Of a stretch of 64,000 bases of DNA, positions 43,243 to 50,683 are shown piece by piece. The position numbers were made by a program, and so were the translations under genes. Positions within the stretch are counted from its first letter, which is position 1. Every line of letters begins with the position of its first letter. Below the pieces are notes generated by a model that was not told the origin of the DNA, ran no database searches, and saw only the letters and a program-made list of their open reading frames with translations. The stretch comes from JAJPHF01 sp035293805 (GTDB lineage: Bacteria > Chloroflexota > UBA6077 > JAJPHF01), in NCBI GenBank assembly GCA_035293805.1, contig DATGMD010000042.1, positions 1 through 64,000 of the forward strand. Direction: 5' to 3'.

Positions 43243-43803
43243 TCAGTCGAGTCGAGCCGCCGCGAATAGCTCGCCGACGACGAAGTGGAAGCCGGGTAGC
43301 TCGTCGCCGAAGTCGACGAGGTCGGTTCCCCGGAGCCGCACCGCCGCGGTGTTGGGACGATAGACGAGAATCGACTCGTCATCCGGATCGAGCAGGAGCG
43401 CCAGCGCCACGCCGTTCGCCACGTACCACTCGCAGTCGTCGCGTAGCTGCCGGCGGCTCTGCTCTGGCGACGCGATCTCCACGGCAACGAGCGGCGGCTC
43501 GCGCAGCGGCCCGCCGGCCCGCTCCGAGGCATCACGTGGAATACGCCCCCATAAGCAGACTACCACGTCAGGAACGTGGACCGCGCCCCCAAAGATGGTA
43601 CGCAGCTCAGGCGCCGAGACAGCTAGCTTACGCGGCAGCGCGGCCGCGTCTATCCATTGGCACAGGATCTTCTGCAGGAAGCTGTGCGGTATCTCCGGCG
43701 ACACTTTCTGTCGCACCGCCCCCGCGACGTATTCGAGCGCCGGCTTCTGCTCCGGTAGCTCTAGGAACTGTTCGAGGGTCAGCGCTTGCCCGGTGCTTGC
43801 CAT
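43243..43803 (-). CDS. Uma2-family PD-(D/E)xK nuclease-like protein, copy 2
   Basis: This protein is 186 residues long, exactly as copy 1, with a gapless alignment about 70% identical by eye. It shares ALEYVAGAVRQKV, HVPDVVVCLWGRIPRDA, VEIASPEQSRRQLRDDCEWY and the ending LFAAARLD. As in copy 1 the Lys expected four residues before the Tyr is Asp. The ATG at 43803 has AGGAGG six bases upstream. Each copy stands alone between unrelated genes, suggesting dispersed duplication, but no mobile-element ends flank them. Confidence 0.85.
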   Translation of the reverse strand: MASTGQALTLEQFLELPEQKPALEYVAGAVRQKVSPEIPHSFLQKILCQWIDAAALPRKLAVSAPELRTIFGGAVHVPDVVVCLWGRIPRDASERAGGPLREPPLVAVEIASPEQSRRQLRDDCEWYVANGVALALLLDPDDESILVYRPNTAAVRLRGTDLVDFGDELPGFHFVVGELFAAARLD

Positions 43804-43951
43804 CACGAGCCTCCTGGCCATCGAGCCATACACATCTTACCGTTGCCGCGCAGCGTGGGGCTGCGCCGTGCGGCCCAAGCCGTCTGACAGGTGCGAATTG
43901 TGCCCCGAAGATGGGGGCAGCGGCGCAACCCCTGAGTGCCGCGCTACCGTT

Positions 43952-43960
43952 TGCTACACT
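43952..43960 (+). promoter_or_regulatory. Extended -10 element upstream of the sugar-dehydrogenase-like gene
   Basis: TGCTACACT (43952-43960) is identical to the extended -10 of the htpX promoter. The -35 region (CTGAGT) is weak. It lies about 30 bases before the gene start. Confidence 0.5.
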
Positions 43961-43989
43961 CCTCACAGAGCATGCGGAGGCGGTGCCCT

Positions 43990-45234
43990 ATGAGACGTCC
44001 TGGCTTGTCCCCCCTGATCGCCGTCCTCTTGCTGGCCGCGTGTACGCCCGGCCCGGCCGGGTCCGCCCTAGACGGCAGGCAGCCAGCCAGCGCACCGCCC
44101 GCCGCCGCGGGTCCGTCGAACGCGGCACACGCTGCGGCATCGGCCGCAGCGTCGCCCCAAGCATTCGGCGCGCTCGTGCCCACGTCCCTGGAGATCCCGC
44201 CGGGCACCCACGCCGCGCCGTTCGATCAACCTCGCAACCTGAACCTGCCCGCCGGCTTCCGCGCCCAGCTCTTCGCCTCGGGGCTGACCAACCCCCGCAT
44301 GATGGCCTTCGACGACAACGGCGTGCTGCACGTCACCCAGACCAGCGACGGCTCGGTGGTAGCGCTGCCGGACCGCGACGGCGACGGCGTGGCCGACGCG
44401 GTCGTCACCGTTCACACGGGTCTGAACCGGCCGCACGGCCTGGCGTTCCGCGACGGCTGGTTGTACGTGGCCGACACCGATGGCGTCGTGCGGCTGCGCG
44501 GCACGGCCGACGACCTGGCGCGGCCGCAGCGGGAGAGCGTGGTCGAAGGAATTCCCAGCGGCGCTGGCCACTTCACGCGCACGCTAGGCTTCGGGCCAGA
44601 CGGCGGCATGTACGTCTCAGTGGGCTCGAGCTGCAACGTCTGCCTCGAACGCGACCCGCGCCGCGCCGCCATCCTGCGCTACGAGCCCGATGGTAGCGGC
44701 GAGCAGATTTTTGCCAAAGGCCTGCGCAACGCCGTCGGTTTCACCTGGCGCCCCGGCACCGACGAGCTGTGGGCCACCAACAATGGCCGCGACTACCTGG
44801 GCGACGACGTGCCGCCCGAGACGCTGAACCTGGTACGCGAGGGCGACGACTTCGGCTGGCCGCGCTGCCACGCCGGCCGCATCGTCGATCCGGAGTTCGG
44901 CGGCCCCGGCGCCTGCGACGGCGTGGCTGCGCCCCGCGCCGAGATGCAGGCTCATGCCGCCCCGCTCGGCCTGGCGTTCTACCCAGACGCCAACGACGTC
45001 GTCGTCGCGCTCCACGGCTCGTGGAACCGCTCGGTGCCCGTGCCACCGCACCTCGCACACATCCTGCTCCATCCCGACGGCAACGCGGAGGTGGAGAACT
45101 TCGCCACCGGCTGGCAGCTGGGCATCAGCAGCGACACGCGCTGGGGACGCGTCGCCGGCGTCGTCGTGGGCCCCGACGGCAGCCTCTACGTCTCCGACGA
45201 CACCGCCGGCGCGATCTACCGCTTCAGCCGCTGA
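43990..45234 (+). CDS. PQQ-dependent sugar/sorbosone dehydrogenase-like lipoprotein
   Basis: The 414-residue protein has a lipoprotein signal (LIAVLLLAAC), an Ala/Pro-rich linker and a six-bladed propeller of the soluble glucose/aldose dehydrogenase type: NLPAGFRAQLFASGLTNPR, LYVADTDGVVRL, GFGPDGGMYVSVGSSCNVC, GLRNAVGFTWRPGTDELWATNNGRD in parts, and RWGRVAGVVVGPDGSLYVSDD. Family members bind PQQ and calcium and oxidise sugars outside the cell. The ATG at 43990 has GGAGG upstream and puts the lipobox at the right place. PQQ synthesis genes are not in the window. Confidence 0.82.
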   Translation: MRRPGLSPLIAVLLLAACTPGPAGSALDGRQPASAPPAAAGPSNAAHAAASAAASPQAFGALVPTSLEIPPGTHAAPFDQPRNLNLPAGFRAQLFASGLTNPRMMAFDDNGVLHVTQTSDGSVVALPDRDGDGVADAVVTVHTGLNRPHGLAFRDGWLYVADTDGVVRLRGTADDLARPQRESVVEGIPSGAGHFTRTLGFGPDGGMYVSVGSSCNVCLERDPRRAAILRYEPDGSGEQIFAKGLRNAVGFTWRPGTDELWATNNGRDYLGDDVPPETLNLVREGDDFGWPRCHAGRIVDPEFGGPGACDGVAAPRAEMQAHAAPLGLAFYPDANDVVVALHGSWNRSVPVPPHLAHILLHPDGNAEVENFATGWQLGISSDTRWGRVAGVVVGPDGSLYVSDDTAGAIYRFSR

Positions 45235-45309
45235 CCGCACCCCCAACCTGCGACGCGGAATGTTGCGAGCCGCGCTCTCCCCATCGGGAGCGGGGGCATA
45301 CCGGCTCCG

Positions 45310-45348
45310 CCCTGCCCCCCCTTCCTTCGAAGGGAAGGGGGGGCAGGG
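45310..45348. terminator. Perfect 16-bp GC-rich hairpin
   Basis: 45310-45325 (CCCTG, seven C, TTCC) pairs exactly with 45333-45348, leaving a seven-base loop. It is about 75 bases after the stop of the preceding gene. No T-run follows. It is either a Rho-assisted terminator or a member of the REP-like family. Confidence 0.55.
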
Positions 45349-45428
45349 CGGGTTAGGTTCCCCGGAGTGATCCGGGCCCGCCGCCGGCGCGTTATCATGG
45401 GCGACAACAGCAACCGGGAGGGAGCGCG

Positions 45429-46118
45429 ATGGCCAGACGGCGGCTGGTGGTGCTGGGTAGCGCGGCGGTCCTGCTGGTGGCGTCGAGCGTGGCGGTGCGC
45501 GCGGCGACGATGGCGCCGCTGCGTACGAGCGACGTGCCCGCGCTCGAAAGCTTCGACCCGGTGCGGCTGGGCACTTTGGAGCAGGAAGCCTGGGCCGCCT
45601 ACTACTACCGTGAGTGGGCGCGGCTGCTCCAGCTCATGCTAGACATGATCCAGGGCCAGTTCGGGCTCTCGCCGGCGCAAGCGCTCCAGGCCGCCTACTT
45701 CACCACACACGCGCAGGTCGTCTGGGCCGATCGCGGCGCCGCGGGCGGCGAGGCCGAGGAGCTGATGCGCCAGTTCTACACGATGGTGCGCGAGCCGGCG
45801 GGCGGCCGCTACGATCCGGACCGCGCGGCCGCGCTGGAAGTGAACTGGTGGGCTATCCACCGCAACCGCGACCAATATCCCGACCACTCGGCACTCGCAC
45901 AGGCGTTGGCCGATCTGTACGCCGAGGTGTACGGCCTGCCCGCCGAGGCGGCGCTGCCCGCCGGCGAGCACCGCGCCCAGGCGATGGACCTCTCCGACCA
46001 GTGGATTCGCGAGGGCAAGCTGCGGGACAGCCCGCTCCTCGCCGCGATCCGTGCGGAGCTGGTGACGTCCTACCAGGCGCTGCACGATGCGCTCGTCGCG
46101 CGCGGCGGCGCGCCCTAG
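45429..46118 (+). CDS. Unknown exported or membrane-anchored helical protein
   Basis: I do not recognise a named family. The 229-residue protein has an N-terminal hydrophobic segment (LVVLGSAAVLLVASSVAVRA), then a largely helical domain with aromatic-rich motifs (AWAAYYYREWARLLQLM, FGLSPAQALQAAYFTTHAQVVW in parts, MRQFYTMVREPAGG, VNWWAIHRNRDQY). The composition suggests a compact periplasmic helical bundle. The ATG at 45429 follows GGGAGGGAG. It is monocistronic between converging genes, with moaB opposite. Confidence 0.7.
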   Translation: MARRRLVVLGSAAVLLVASSVAVRAATMAPLRTSDVPALESFDPVRLGTLEQEAWAAYYYREWARLLQLMLDMIQGQFGLSPAQALQAAYFTTHAQVVWADRGAAGGEAEELMRQFYTMVREPAGGRYDPDRAAALEVNWWAIHRNRDQYPDHSALAQALADLYAEVYGLPAEAALPAGEHRAQAMDLSDQWIREGKLRDSPLLAAIRAELVTSYQALHDALVARGGAP

Positions 46119-46190
46119 TCTGCCTCACCGGCAGGGTAGGTCCGGCTGCGTCAGACTTCCAGCACCCGCCTCACGCGCCCGGAGGCGCCG

Positions 46191-46781
46191 CTAGGCTTGG
46201 TCCGGGATCTTGTGCTCGCCCACGTCGCCACGCAGGATCTGGATCGCGTGCGGCAGGAGGGGCGCCAGCACCTCGACGATCTCCGCGCACGCCTTGGGGC
46301 TGCCGGGCAGGTTGACGATCAGCGATTCCTGTCGCACACCTGCCACCGCCCGCGACAGGTACGCCATCGGGGCTTTCTTCGCGCTCTCGGCCCGCATCAC
46401 CTCGGCCAGGCCCGGCACCTCGTAGTCGAGCACCGGCAGCGTCGCCTGTGGTGTGCGGTCGCGCGGGCTGAGGCCCGTCCCGCCGGTCGTCAGTACCAGG
46501 TCGAGGTGGAGATCGTCTACCAGGTGGATAAGCGTCTGGCTGATGATGTCCTGCTCGTCGGGCACGATCTCGTAGTGCCGTAGCGTGCCGCCGAAGCGGT
46601 GCAGGTTGTCCTTGATCGCCTGGCCGCTCAGGTCGTCGCGCTCGCCGCGCGACGCGGTGTCGCTGATCGTCACGATGCCCACGCCGATGTAGGGGCGCTC
46701 CTGGGCGACCGCCTCGGGCGACGTGTGGTGGGGCTGGTTGCCGCCGTGGCCGTGGTGCGCGTGGTGGCCCTCAGGGTGCAT
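46191..46781 (-). CDS. moaB: Molybdenum cofactor biosynthesis protein MoaB/MogA family, His-rich N-terminus
   Basis: The protein has the MPT-binding fold: VGIVTISDTASRGERDDLSG, VLTTGGTGLSPRDRTPQAT and IVNLPGSPKACAEIVEVLAPLLPHA in parts. It adenylates molybdopterin before metal insertion. The 196-residue form starts at ATG 46781 and overlaps moaC by 11 bases. Its first 27 residues are His-rich (HPEGHHAHHGHGGNQPHH), which is unusual and suggests metal binding. moeA, needed for the next step, is upstream on the same strand. Confidence 0.92.
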   Translation of the reverse strand: MHPEGHHAHHGHGGNQPHHTSPEAVAQERPYIGVGIVTISDTASRGERDDLSGQAIKDNLHRFGGTLRHYEIVPDEQDIISQTLIHLVDDLHLDLVLTTGGTGLSPRDRTPQATLPVLDYEVPGLAEVMRAESAKKAPMAYLSRAVAGVRQESLIVNLPGSPKACAEIVEVLAPLLPHAIQILRGDVGEHKIPDQA

Positions 46782-47259
46782 CCTCGCCCTCCCGCCGGTA
46801 CTCGCCGCTCTTTCCACCGGCCTTGTGTACGAGCCGTACCGCCTCGATGGTCATGCCCCGATCTACCGCCTTGCACATGTCGTAGATGGTCAGCGCCGCC
46901 ACGCTCACCGCCGTCAGCGCCTCCATCTCGACGCCCGTCCGCCCCACGATGCGCGCCGTCGCCTCGATGTCCAGCGCGGCGTCGGCCTCGTCTGGGGTCA
47001 CGTCCACGTCCACCGAGGTGATCGGGAGCGGATGGCAGAGGGGGATCAGCTCGCCGGTCCGCTTGGCGGCCATGATGCCCGCCAGCCGAGCCACCGCGAT
47101 CACGTCGCCCTTCGCCACCCCGCCGCGCAACACCAGCGCCAGTGTCGCCGGCTGCATCCGCACGCGCCCGCGCGCCGTCGCCACGCGGGCCGTCTCCGCC
47201 TTCGCGCCCACGTCCACCATGCGCGCGCGGCCCTGCTCGTCCAAGTGCGAAAGCGTCAT
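46771..47259 (-). CDS. moaC: Cyclic pyranopterin monophosphate synthase
   Basis: MoaC converts the MoaA product to cPMP in molybdenum cofactor synthesis. The 162-residue sequence has SHLDEQGRARMVDVGAKAET, GELIPLCHPLPIT and GVEMEALTAVSVAALTIYDMCKA in parts, with catalytic Lys and His residues in place. The ATG at 47259 has GGAGG upstream. It overlaps moaB, so the two are co-translated. moaA is not in the window. Confidence 0.95.
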   Translation of the reverse strand: MTLSHLDEQGRARMVDVGAKAETARVATARGRVRMQPATLALVLRGGVAKGDVIAVARLAGIMAAKRTGELIPLCHPLPITSVDVDVTPDEADAALDIEATARIVGRTGVEMEALTAVSVAALTIYDMCKAVDRGMTIEAVRLVHKAGGKSGEYRREGEDAP

Positions 47260-47264
47260 CAGCC

Positions 47265-47489
47265 CTCCGGACCCCCTCCCCCAACCCCCTCCCCCCACAG
47301 GGGGTGGGGGCTCCCGGCGGCGCCGGCCGCCCCGGCGCCATCCCCCTTCCCTTCAGGGAGGGGGCCGGGGGGTAGGTCCTCCCCGGCGTCCTCCCCCTGC
47401 CCTTCAGGGAGGGGGGCCGGGGGGATAGGTCCTCCCCGGCGTCTCCCCCCTTTCCCCTATGGGGGAGAGGGGGGCAGGGGGGAGAGGGG
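47265..47489. repeat. REP-like GC-rich repeat cluster between moeA and moaC
   Basis: This gap is built of several C-rich/G-rich imperfect palindromes (CCCCCTCCC..GGGAGGGGG). The unit AGGTCCTCCCCGGCGTC occurs twice and in part a third time. It separates moeA from moaC on one strand. It belongs to the same family as the arrays at 22.6 and 50.5 kb. I see no gene here. Confidence 0.65.
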
Positions 47490-48818
47490 TCACTCGCAGC
47501 ACTCGTCGGCCGCGCCGGCGCTTGCTGCGAGCGGCGGCGCGGCGACCGGCTCCTCGGCGGCCGTCGCATCTAACAGTTCCACGCCGATCGGGTCGCCGGG
47601 CTCCACACGCGCAGTCTGCTCGGGAATCACGATGAAGCAATTCGCCCGCACCATTGCCGTCATGATGCCCGCGCCCGCCGGGCCGGCCGGCCGCACCCGG
47701 TAGGCGTCGCCGTCGCGGTAGACGTAGCCGCGCACGAACGAGCGCCGCCCGCCGCGGTTGTCGAGCGCCACGTCGGCCACGGCCTGCATCGTCGGGTGGC
47801 GGAGCGCCTGCCGCCCCTGCATCTTCAGGATGGCGGGGCGCACGAACTCCTCGAACGCTACCATCGACGCCGCGGGGTTGCCGGGCAAACCGAACATCGG
47901 CACGGCGCCCAGGTGGCCGAAGGCGAGCGGCCGCGCCGGCTTCATGTTCACCCGCCAGAAGTCGATGTGCCCCAGCTTGTCGAGCACGACCTTCACCACG
48001 TCGTAGTCGCCCATCGACACGCCCGCCGACGTGACCAGGAGGTCGGCCGTCATGCCCTCGCGCACCTTCGCTTCCAGCTCGGCGATGGTGTCGCGCGCCA
48101 CGCCGAGCGAGAGCGGCTCGCCGCCGCACCAGCGCACCTGCGCCATGATGCTGTACAGGTTGACGTTGCGAATCTTGCCGGGCGTCACCGGCTCGTCCAC
48201 GTCCACCAGCTCGTCGCCTGTCGTCAGCACCGCCACGCGCGGGCGCCGCACCACCTGCACGTGGCGCCGGCCGAGCATCGCCAGCATGCCCACCTCCGCC
48301 GGCCGCACCAGCGTGCCACGCGGCAGGATCAGGTCGCCGGCCCGCACGTCCTCGCCCGCCCACCGCACGTCGCGGCCGGCGCTGGCCGCCACGCGCACGC
48401 ACACCACGTCCTCGCCGCCTTGCACGGCCTCCCCGCGCTCCGTGTCCTCGACGCGCACGATCGCGTCGGCGCCCGGCGGCATCGGCGCGCCGGTCATGAT
48501 GCGGATCGCCTCGCCGCGATGCACGACCGTGTCCGGCACCCGCCCGGCCGGCAGGTCGCCCACCACGCGCAGCACCGCCGGCCGCTCGCGGCTGGCCCCG
48601 GCCGTGTCGGCGGCGATCAGCGCATAGCCGTCCATCGCCGAGTTGTCGAACGGCGGCACGTCGATGTCGGCGTACACATCTTCGGCCAGCACGCGGCCCA
48701 GCGCCTCGTCGAGCACGACGGTTTCGGGCGACAGCACGGGGATGCGCGCGAGGATCGCCGCCAGGGCCTCGTCGACGCCCAGCAGCCGGTCGGTCGTCGG
48801 GGGATCGTGCACGTTCAT
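47490..48818 (-). CDS. moeA: Molybdopterin molybdenumtransferase MoeA
   Basis: MoeA inserts molybdate into adenylated molybdopterin. The 442-residue protein has VPPFDNSAMDGYAL, IMTGAPMPPGADAIVRVED, VAVLTTGDELV, TSAGVSMGDYDVVK, MKPARPLAFGHLG and GLPGNPAASMV, covering all four domains. The C-terminus carries extra acidic/Ala residues ending DECCE. No clear ribosome binding site precedes the ATG at 48818. It is the first of moeA-moaC-moaB. Confidence 0.95.
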   Translation of the reverse strand: MNVHDPPTTDRLLGVDEALAAILARIPVLSPETVVLDEALGRVLAEDVYADIDVPPFDNSAMDGYALIAADTAGASRERPAVLRVVGDLPAGRVPDTVVHRGEAIRIMTGAPMPPGADAIVRVEDTERGEAVQGGEDVVCVRVAASAGRDVRWAGEDVRAGDLILPRGTLVRPAEVGMLAMLGRRHVQVVRRPRVAVLTTGDELVDVDEPVTPGKIRNVNLYSIMAQVRWCGGEPLSLGVARDTIAELEAKVREGMTADLLVTSAGVSMGDYDVVKVVLDKLGHIDFWRVNMKPARPLAFGHLGAVPMFGLPGNPAASMVAFEEFVRPAILKMQGRQALRHPTMQAVADVALDNRGGRRSFVRGYVYRDGDAYRVRPAGPAGAGIMTAMVRANCFIVIPEQTARVEPGDPIGVELLDATAAEEPVAAPPLAASAGAADECCE

Positions 48819-48847
48819 CGCCTAAGTGTACCGCGCGGGCCGGTCGC

Positions 48848-50314
48848 CTACGCGACGCCGGCCCGCAGCTCCTCGGTGACGAGCCGAAAGTCGAGGCCGG
48901 GGTAGCCCATGAACCGCGCCAGCTCGTCCACCGGGTACTTCTGGCCCTCGCGCCACAGGTCGCGCAGGAAGCGGCCCGCCCGCGGCACGCGGAACCACTC
49001 CTCGTCGTACTCGCGCTGGAGATACTGCCGCAGTTGCGCCTCGAACACCTCCGCCCGCAGCCGAATCGCGGCGTACAGGCCCGGCTCCACGTCGGCCAGG
49101 AACGGCTCGGGCGCGTGCTCGACGCCCAGCGTGCGCGTGAACAGCTCGGCGTACGACTGCGCCAGCGCCTCGTAGTCGTCGCCGGCGTGCAGCGCCCGCG
49201 CGTAGAGCAGCATGGTCGCCTGGCGTCGCAGCCCGTAGAGGCGCTCGAACTGGGCCAGGCGCAGATAGTCGGCCGGATGCGCGACGTCGAGCGCCGGGCG
49301 CACCCAGCTCGGCTCCATGAGCAAGTGCTCGAACAGATAGCCGTAGCCCTCAGTGACCGAGTAGTCGCCCAGCCAGCGGTCGGGAAAGGCCAGCGTGCGG
49401 TCCACGTTGGCGTAGTGCTCGGCGTGCCCGGCCTGGTGGAACAGCGCGCGGTAGTCGAGCCGCCCGCCCGTCGGCTGCAGCACCAGGCGCACGTCGCGCG
49501 GCACGTCCAGGCGAGCACAGAACGCGCGCGGTATCTTCAGCGCTCGCGCCTCCACGTCCACCGAGACGTTGGTCGCCTGCTCGATGTCCAGCCCGAGGCC
49601 GCGCAGCGCGCGGTAGAGCGTGAACAGCATCGTCTTCGCGGGGAAGTACGGGTCGAGCGCGCGCGCGCGGAACAGCCAGGCCAGGTCGCACTGCGCGGCG
49701 TCGGCTGGCGCCAGCTCGATCGTGCCCAGCAGCTCCTCCAGCGCGCCGAAGTAGGCGGTATCGGTCGCGGCTAGGAAGCGCTCGCCCGCCTCGACGAGGT
49801 CGGCGTAGCGCAGATCGCGCAGCTCGTCATACAGCGCGACGTAGCTGCTGCTGCCGATGCCGCCGAGCGCCTCCAGCACTGTCCGGTGGCGCTCCTCGTG
49901 GAGCGGGTTGAGCGCCGCCGTCGCCGCGCGGTGCCGCGCAGCGAGGTCGTGGCGGCGATGGGCATCCGGCTCATTGGCCAGCACGACCGGCGCCAGGCGG
50001 TAGGGTAGCTCGCGGTCGTCCCACACCACGCGCGCGGCGGCCTCAGCCGCGGCTAGTCGCTCGTCCAGCGCTCGCGTCTTCTCGGCCAGGTAGCCCGTGG
50101 CGACGAAGTCGAGCAGGTAGCGCTTCGGGCGCGGCTCCAGCTCGGCTTCCAGCAGCTCGCCGTACGCGTCGGGATGGAACAGGTACTCGAAATCGGCGAA
50201 CAGCGACTCGAAGTCGAGCGTCGCCTTCAGGCCAGCATAGTGGAGGTAGCGCTCGCGCTCGGCGGCGCGACAGAACGTCTCCGCGTCGCGCTCGAAAACG
50301 GCAATGTCGAGCAC
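48848..50314 (-). CDS. M3-like metallopeptidase homologue with HQAGH in place of HEXXH
   Basis: The 488-residue, mostly helical protein resembles M3/oligopeptidase-like proteins: LDYRALFHQAGHAEHYANV and GDYSVTEGYGYLFEHLLMEP carry the zinc-site positions. The two His ligands (293 and 297) and the downstream Glu (VTEGY) are present, but the catalytic Glu is Gln294. This predicts a zinc-binding but hydrolytically impaired protein. It starts at GTG 50314 with GAGGAG six bases upstream. Its function is unknown. Confidence 0.75.
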   Translation of the reverse strand: MLDIAVFERDAETFCRAAERERYLHYAGLKATLDFESLFADFEYLFHPDAYGELLEAELEPRPKRYLLDFVATGYLAEKTRALDERLAAAEAAARVVWDDRELPYRLAPVVLANEPDAHRRHDLAARHRAATAALNPLHEERHRTVLEALGGIGSSSYVALYDELRDLRYADLVEAGERFLAATDTAYFGALEELLGTIELAPADAAQCDLAWLFRARALDPYFPAKTMLFTLYRALRGLGLDIEQATNVSVDVEARALKIPRAFCARLDVPRDVRLVLQPTGGRLDYRALFHQAGHAEHYANVDRTLAFPDRWLGDYSVTEGYGYLFEHLLMEPSWVRPALDVAHPADYLRLAQFERLYGLRRQATMLLYARALHAGDDYEALAQSYAELFTRTLGVEHAPEPFLADVEPGLYAAIRLRAEVFEAQLRQYLQREYDEEWFRVPRAGRFLRDLWREGQKYPVDELARFMGYPGLDFRLVTEELRAGVA

Positions 50315-50372
50315 GCTATACTCCTCAAGAGACGTTCAAATCTGGCCTGCGTTATAGGCGGAAACTCGCGAA

Positions 50373-50378
50373 ATTATA
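50373..50378 (-). promoter_or_regulatory. -10 hexamer for the M3-like gene
   Basis: On the minus strand TATAAT (50373-50378) lies about 60 bases before the GTG start. The surrounding AT-rich patch stands out in GC-rich DNA. No good -35 is visible. Confidence 0.45.
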
Positions 50379-50394
50379 TCACGCGCCCGGGCGA

Positions 50395-50645
50395 CGGCCC
50401 TCACCCGGCCTCGCTCCGCTCGGCCGGCCTCTCCCAGGGGGAGAGGCAACGAGATGGAGCGTCCGTCCTGCCCCCTCTCCCCCCGGGGAAAGGGCAAGGG
50501 TGAGAGCGCGTCGTACTCCCTCTCCCCCTGGGAGAGGGCTGGGGTGAGGGTAGTCGTCCTCCCCCTCTCCTACGGGAGAGGGGGGCAGGGGGGTGAGGTC
50601 CCGTCCCGCCCCCTCGCCCCCTGGGCGAGGGGGCGGGGTGCGGGC
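50395..50645. repeat. REP-like hairpin array upstream of lpdA
   Basis: This holds four to five imperfect palindromes of the CTCTCCC..GGGAGAGGG plus GGGTGAGGG type, including GCCTCTCCCAGGGGGAGAGGC at 50427-50447 and close copies of the 22.6 kb unit near 50520. Orientation is mostly the same. The array fills the gap between the divergent M3-like and lpdA genes. I see no gene here. Confidence 0.7.
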
Positions 50646-50683
50646 AGTCCGGGCCACGCGTCACAGCGGCAGCGGGAGGAAGC

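Noticed and set aside
45367..45642. 91-codon frame overlapping the start of the 45429 gene
   Set aside because: It is Trp/Arg/Cys-rich shadow sequence. The 45429 frame has a signal-like N-terminus and a good ribosome binding site.
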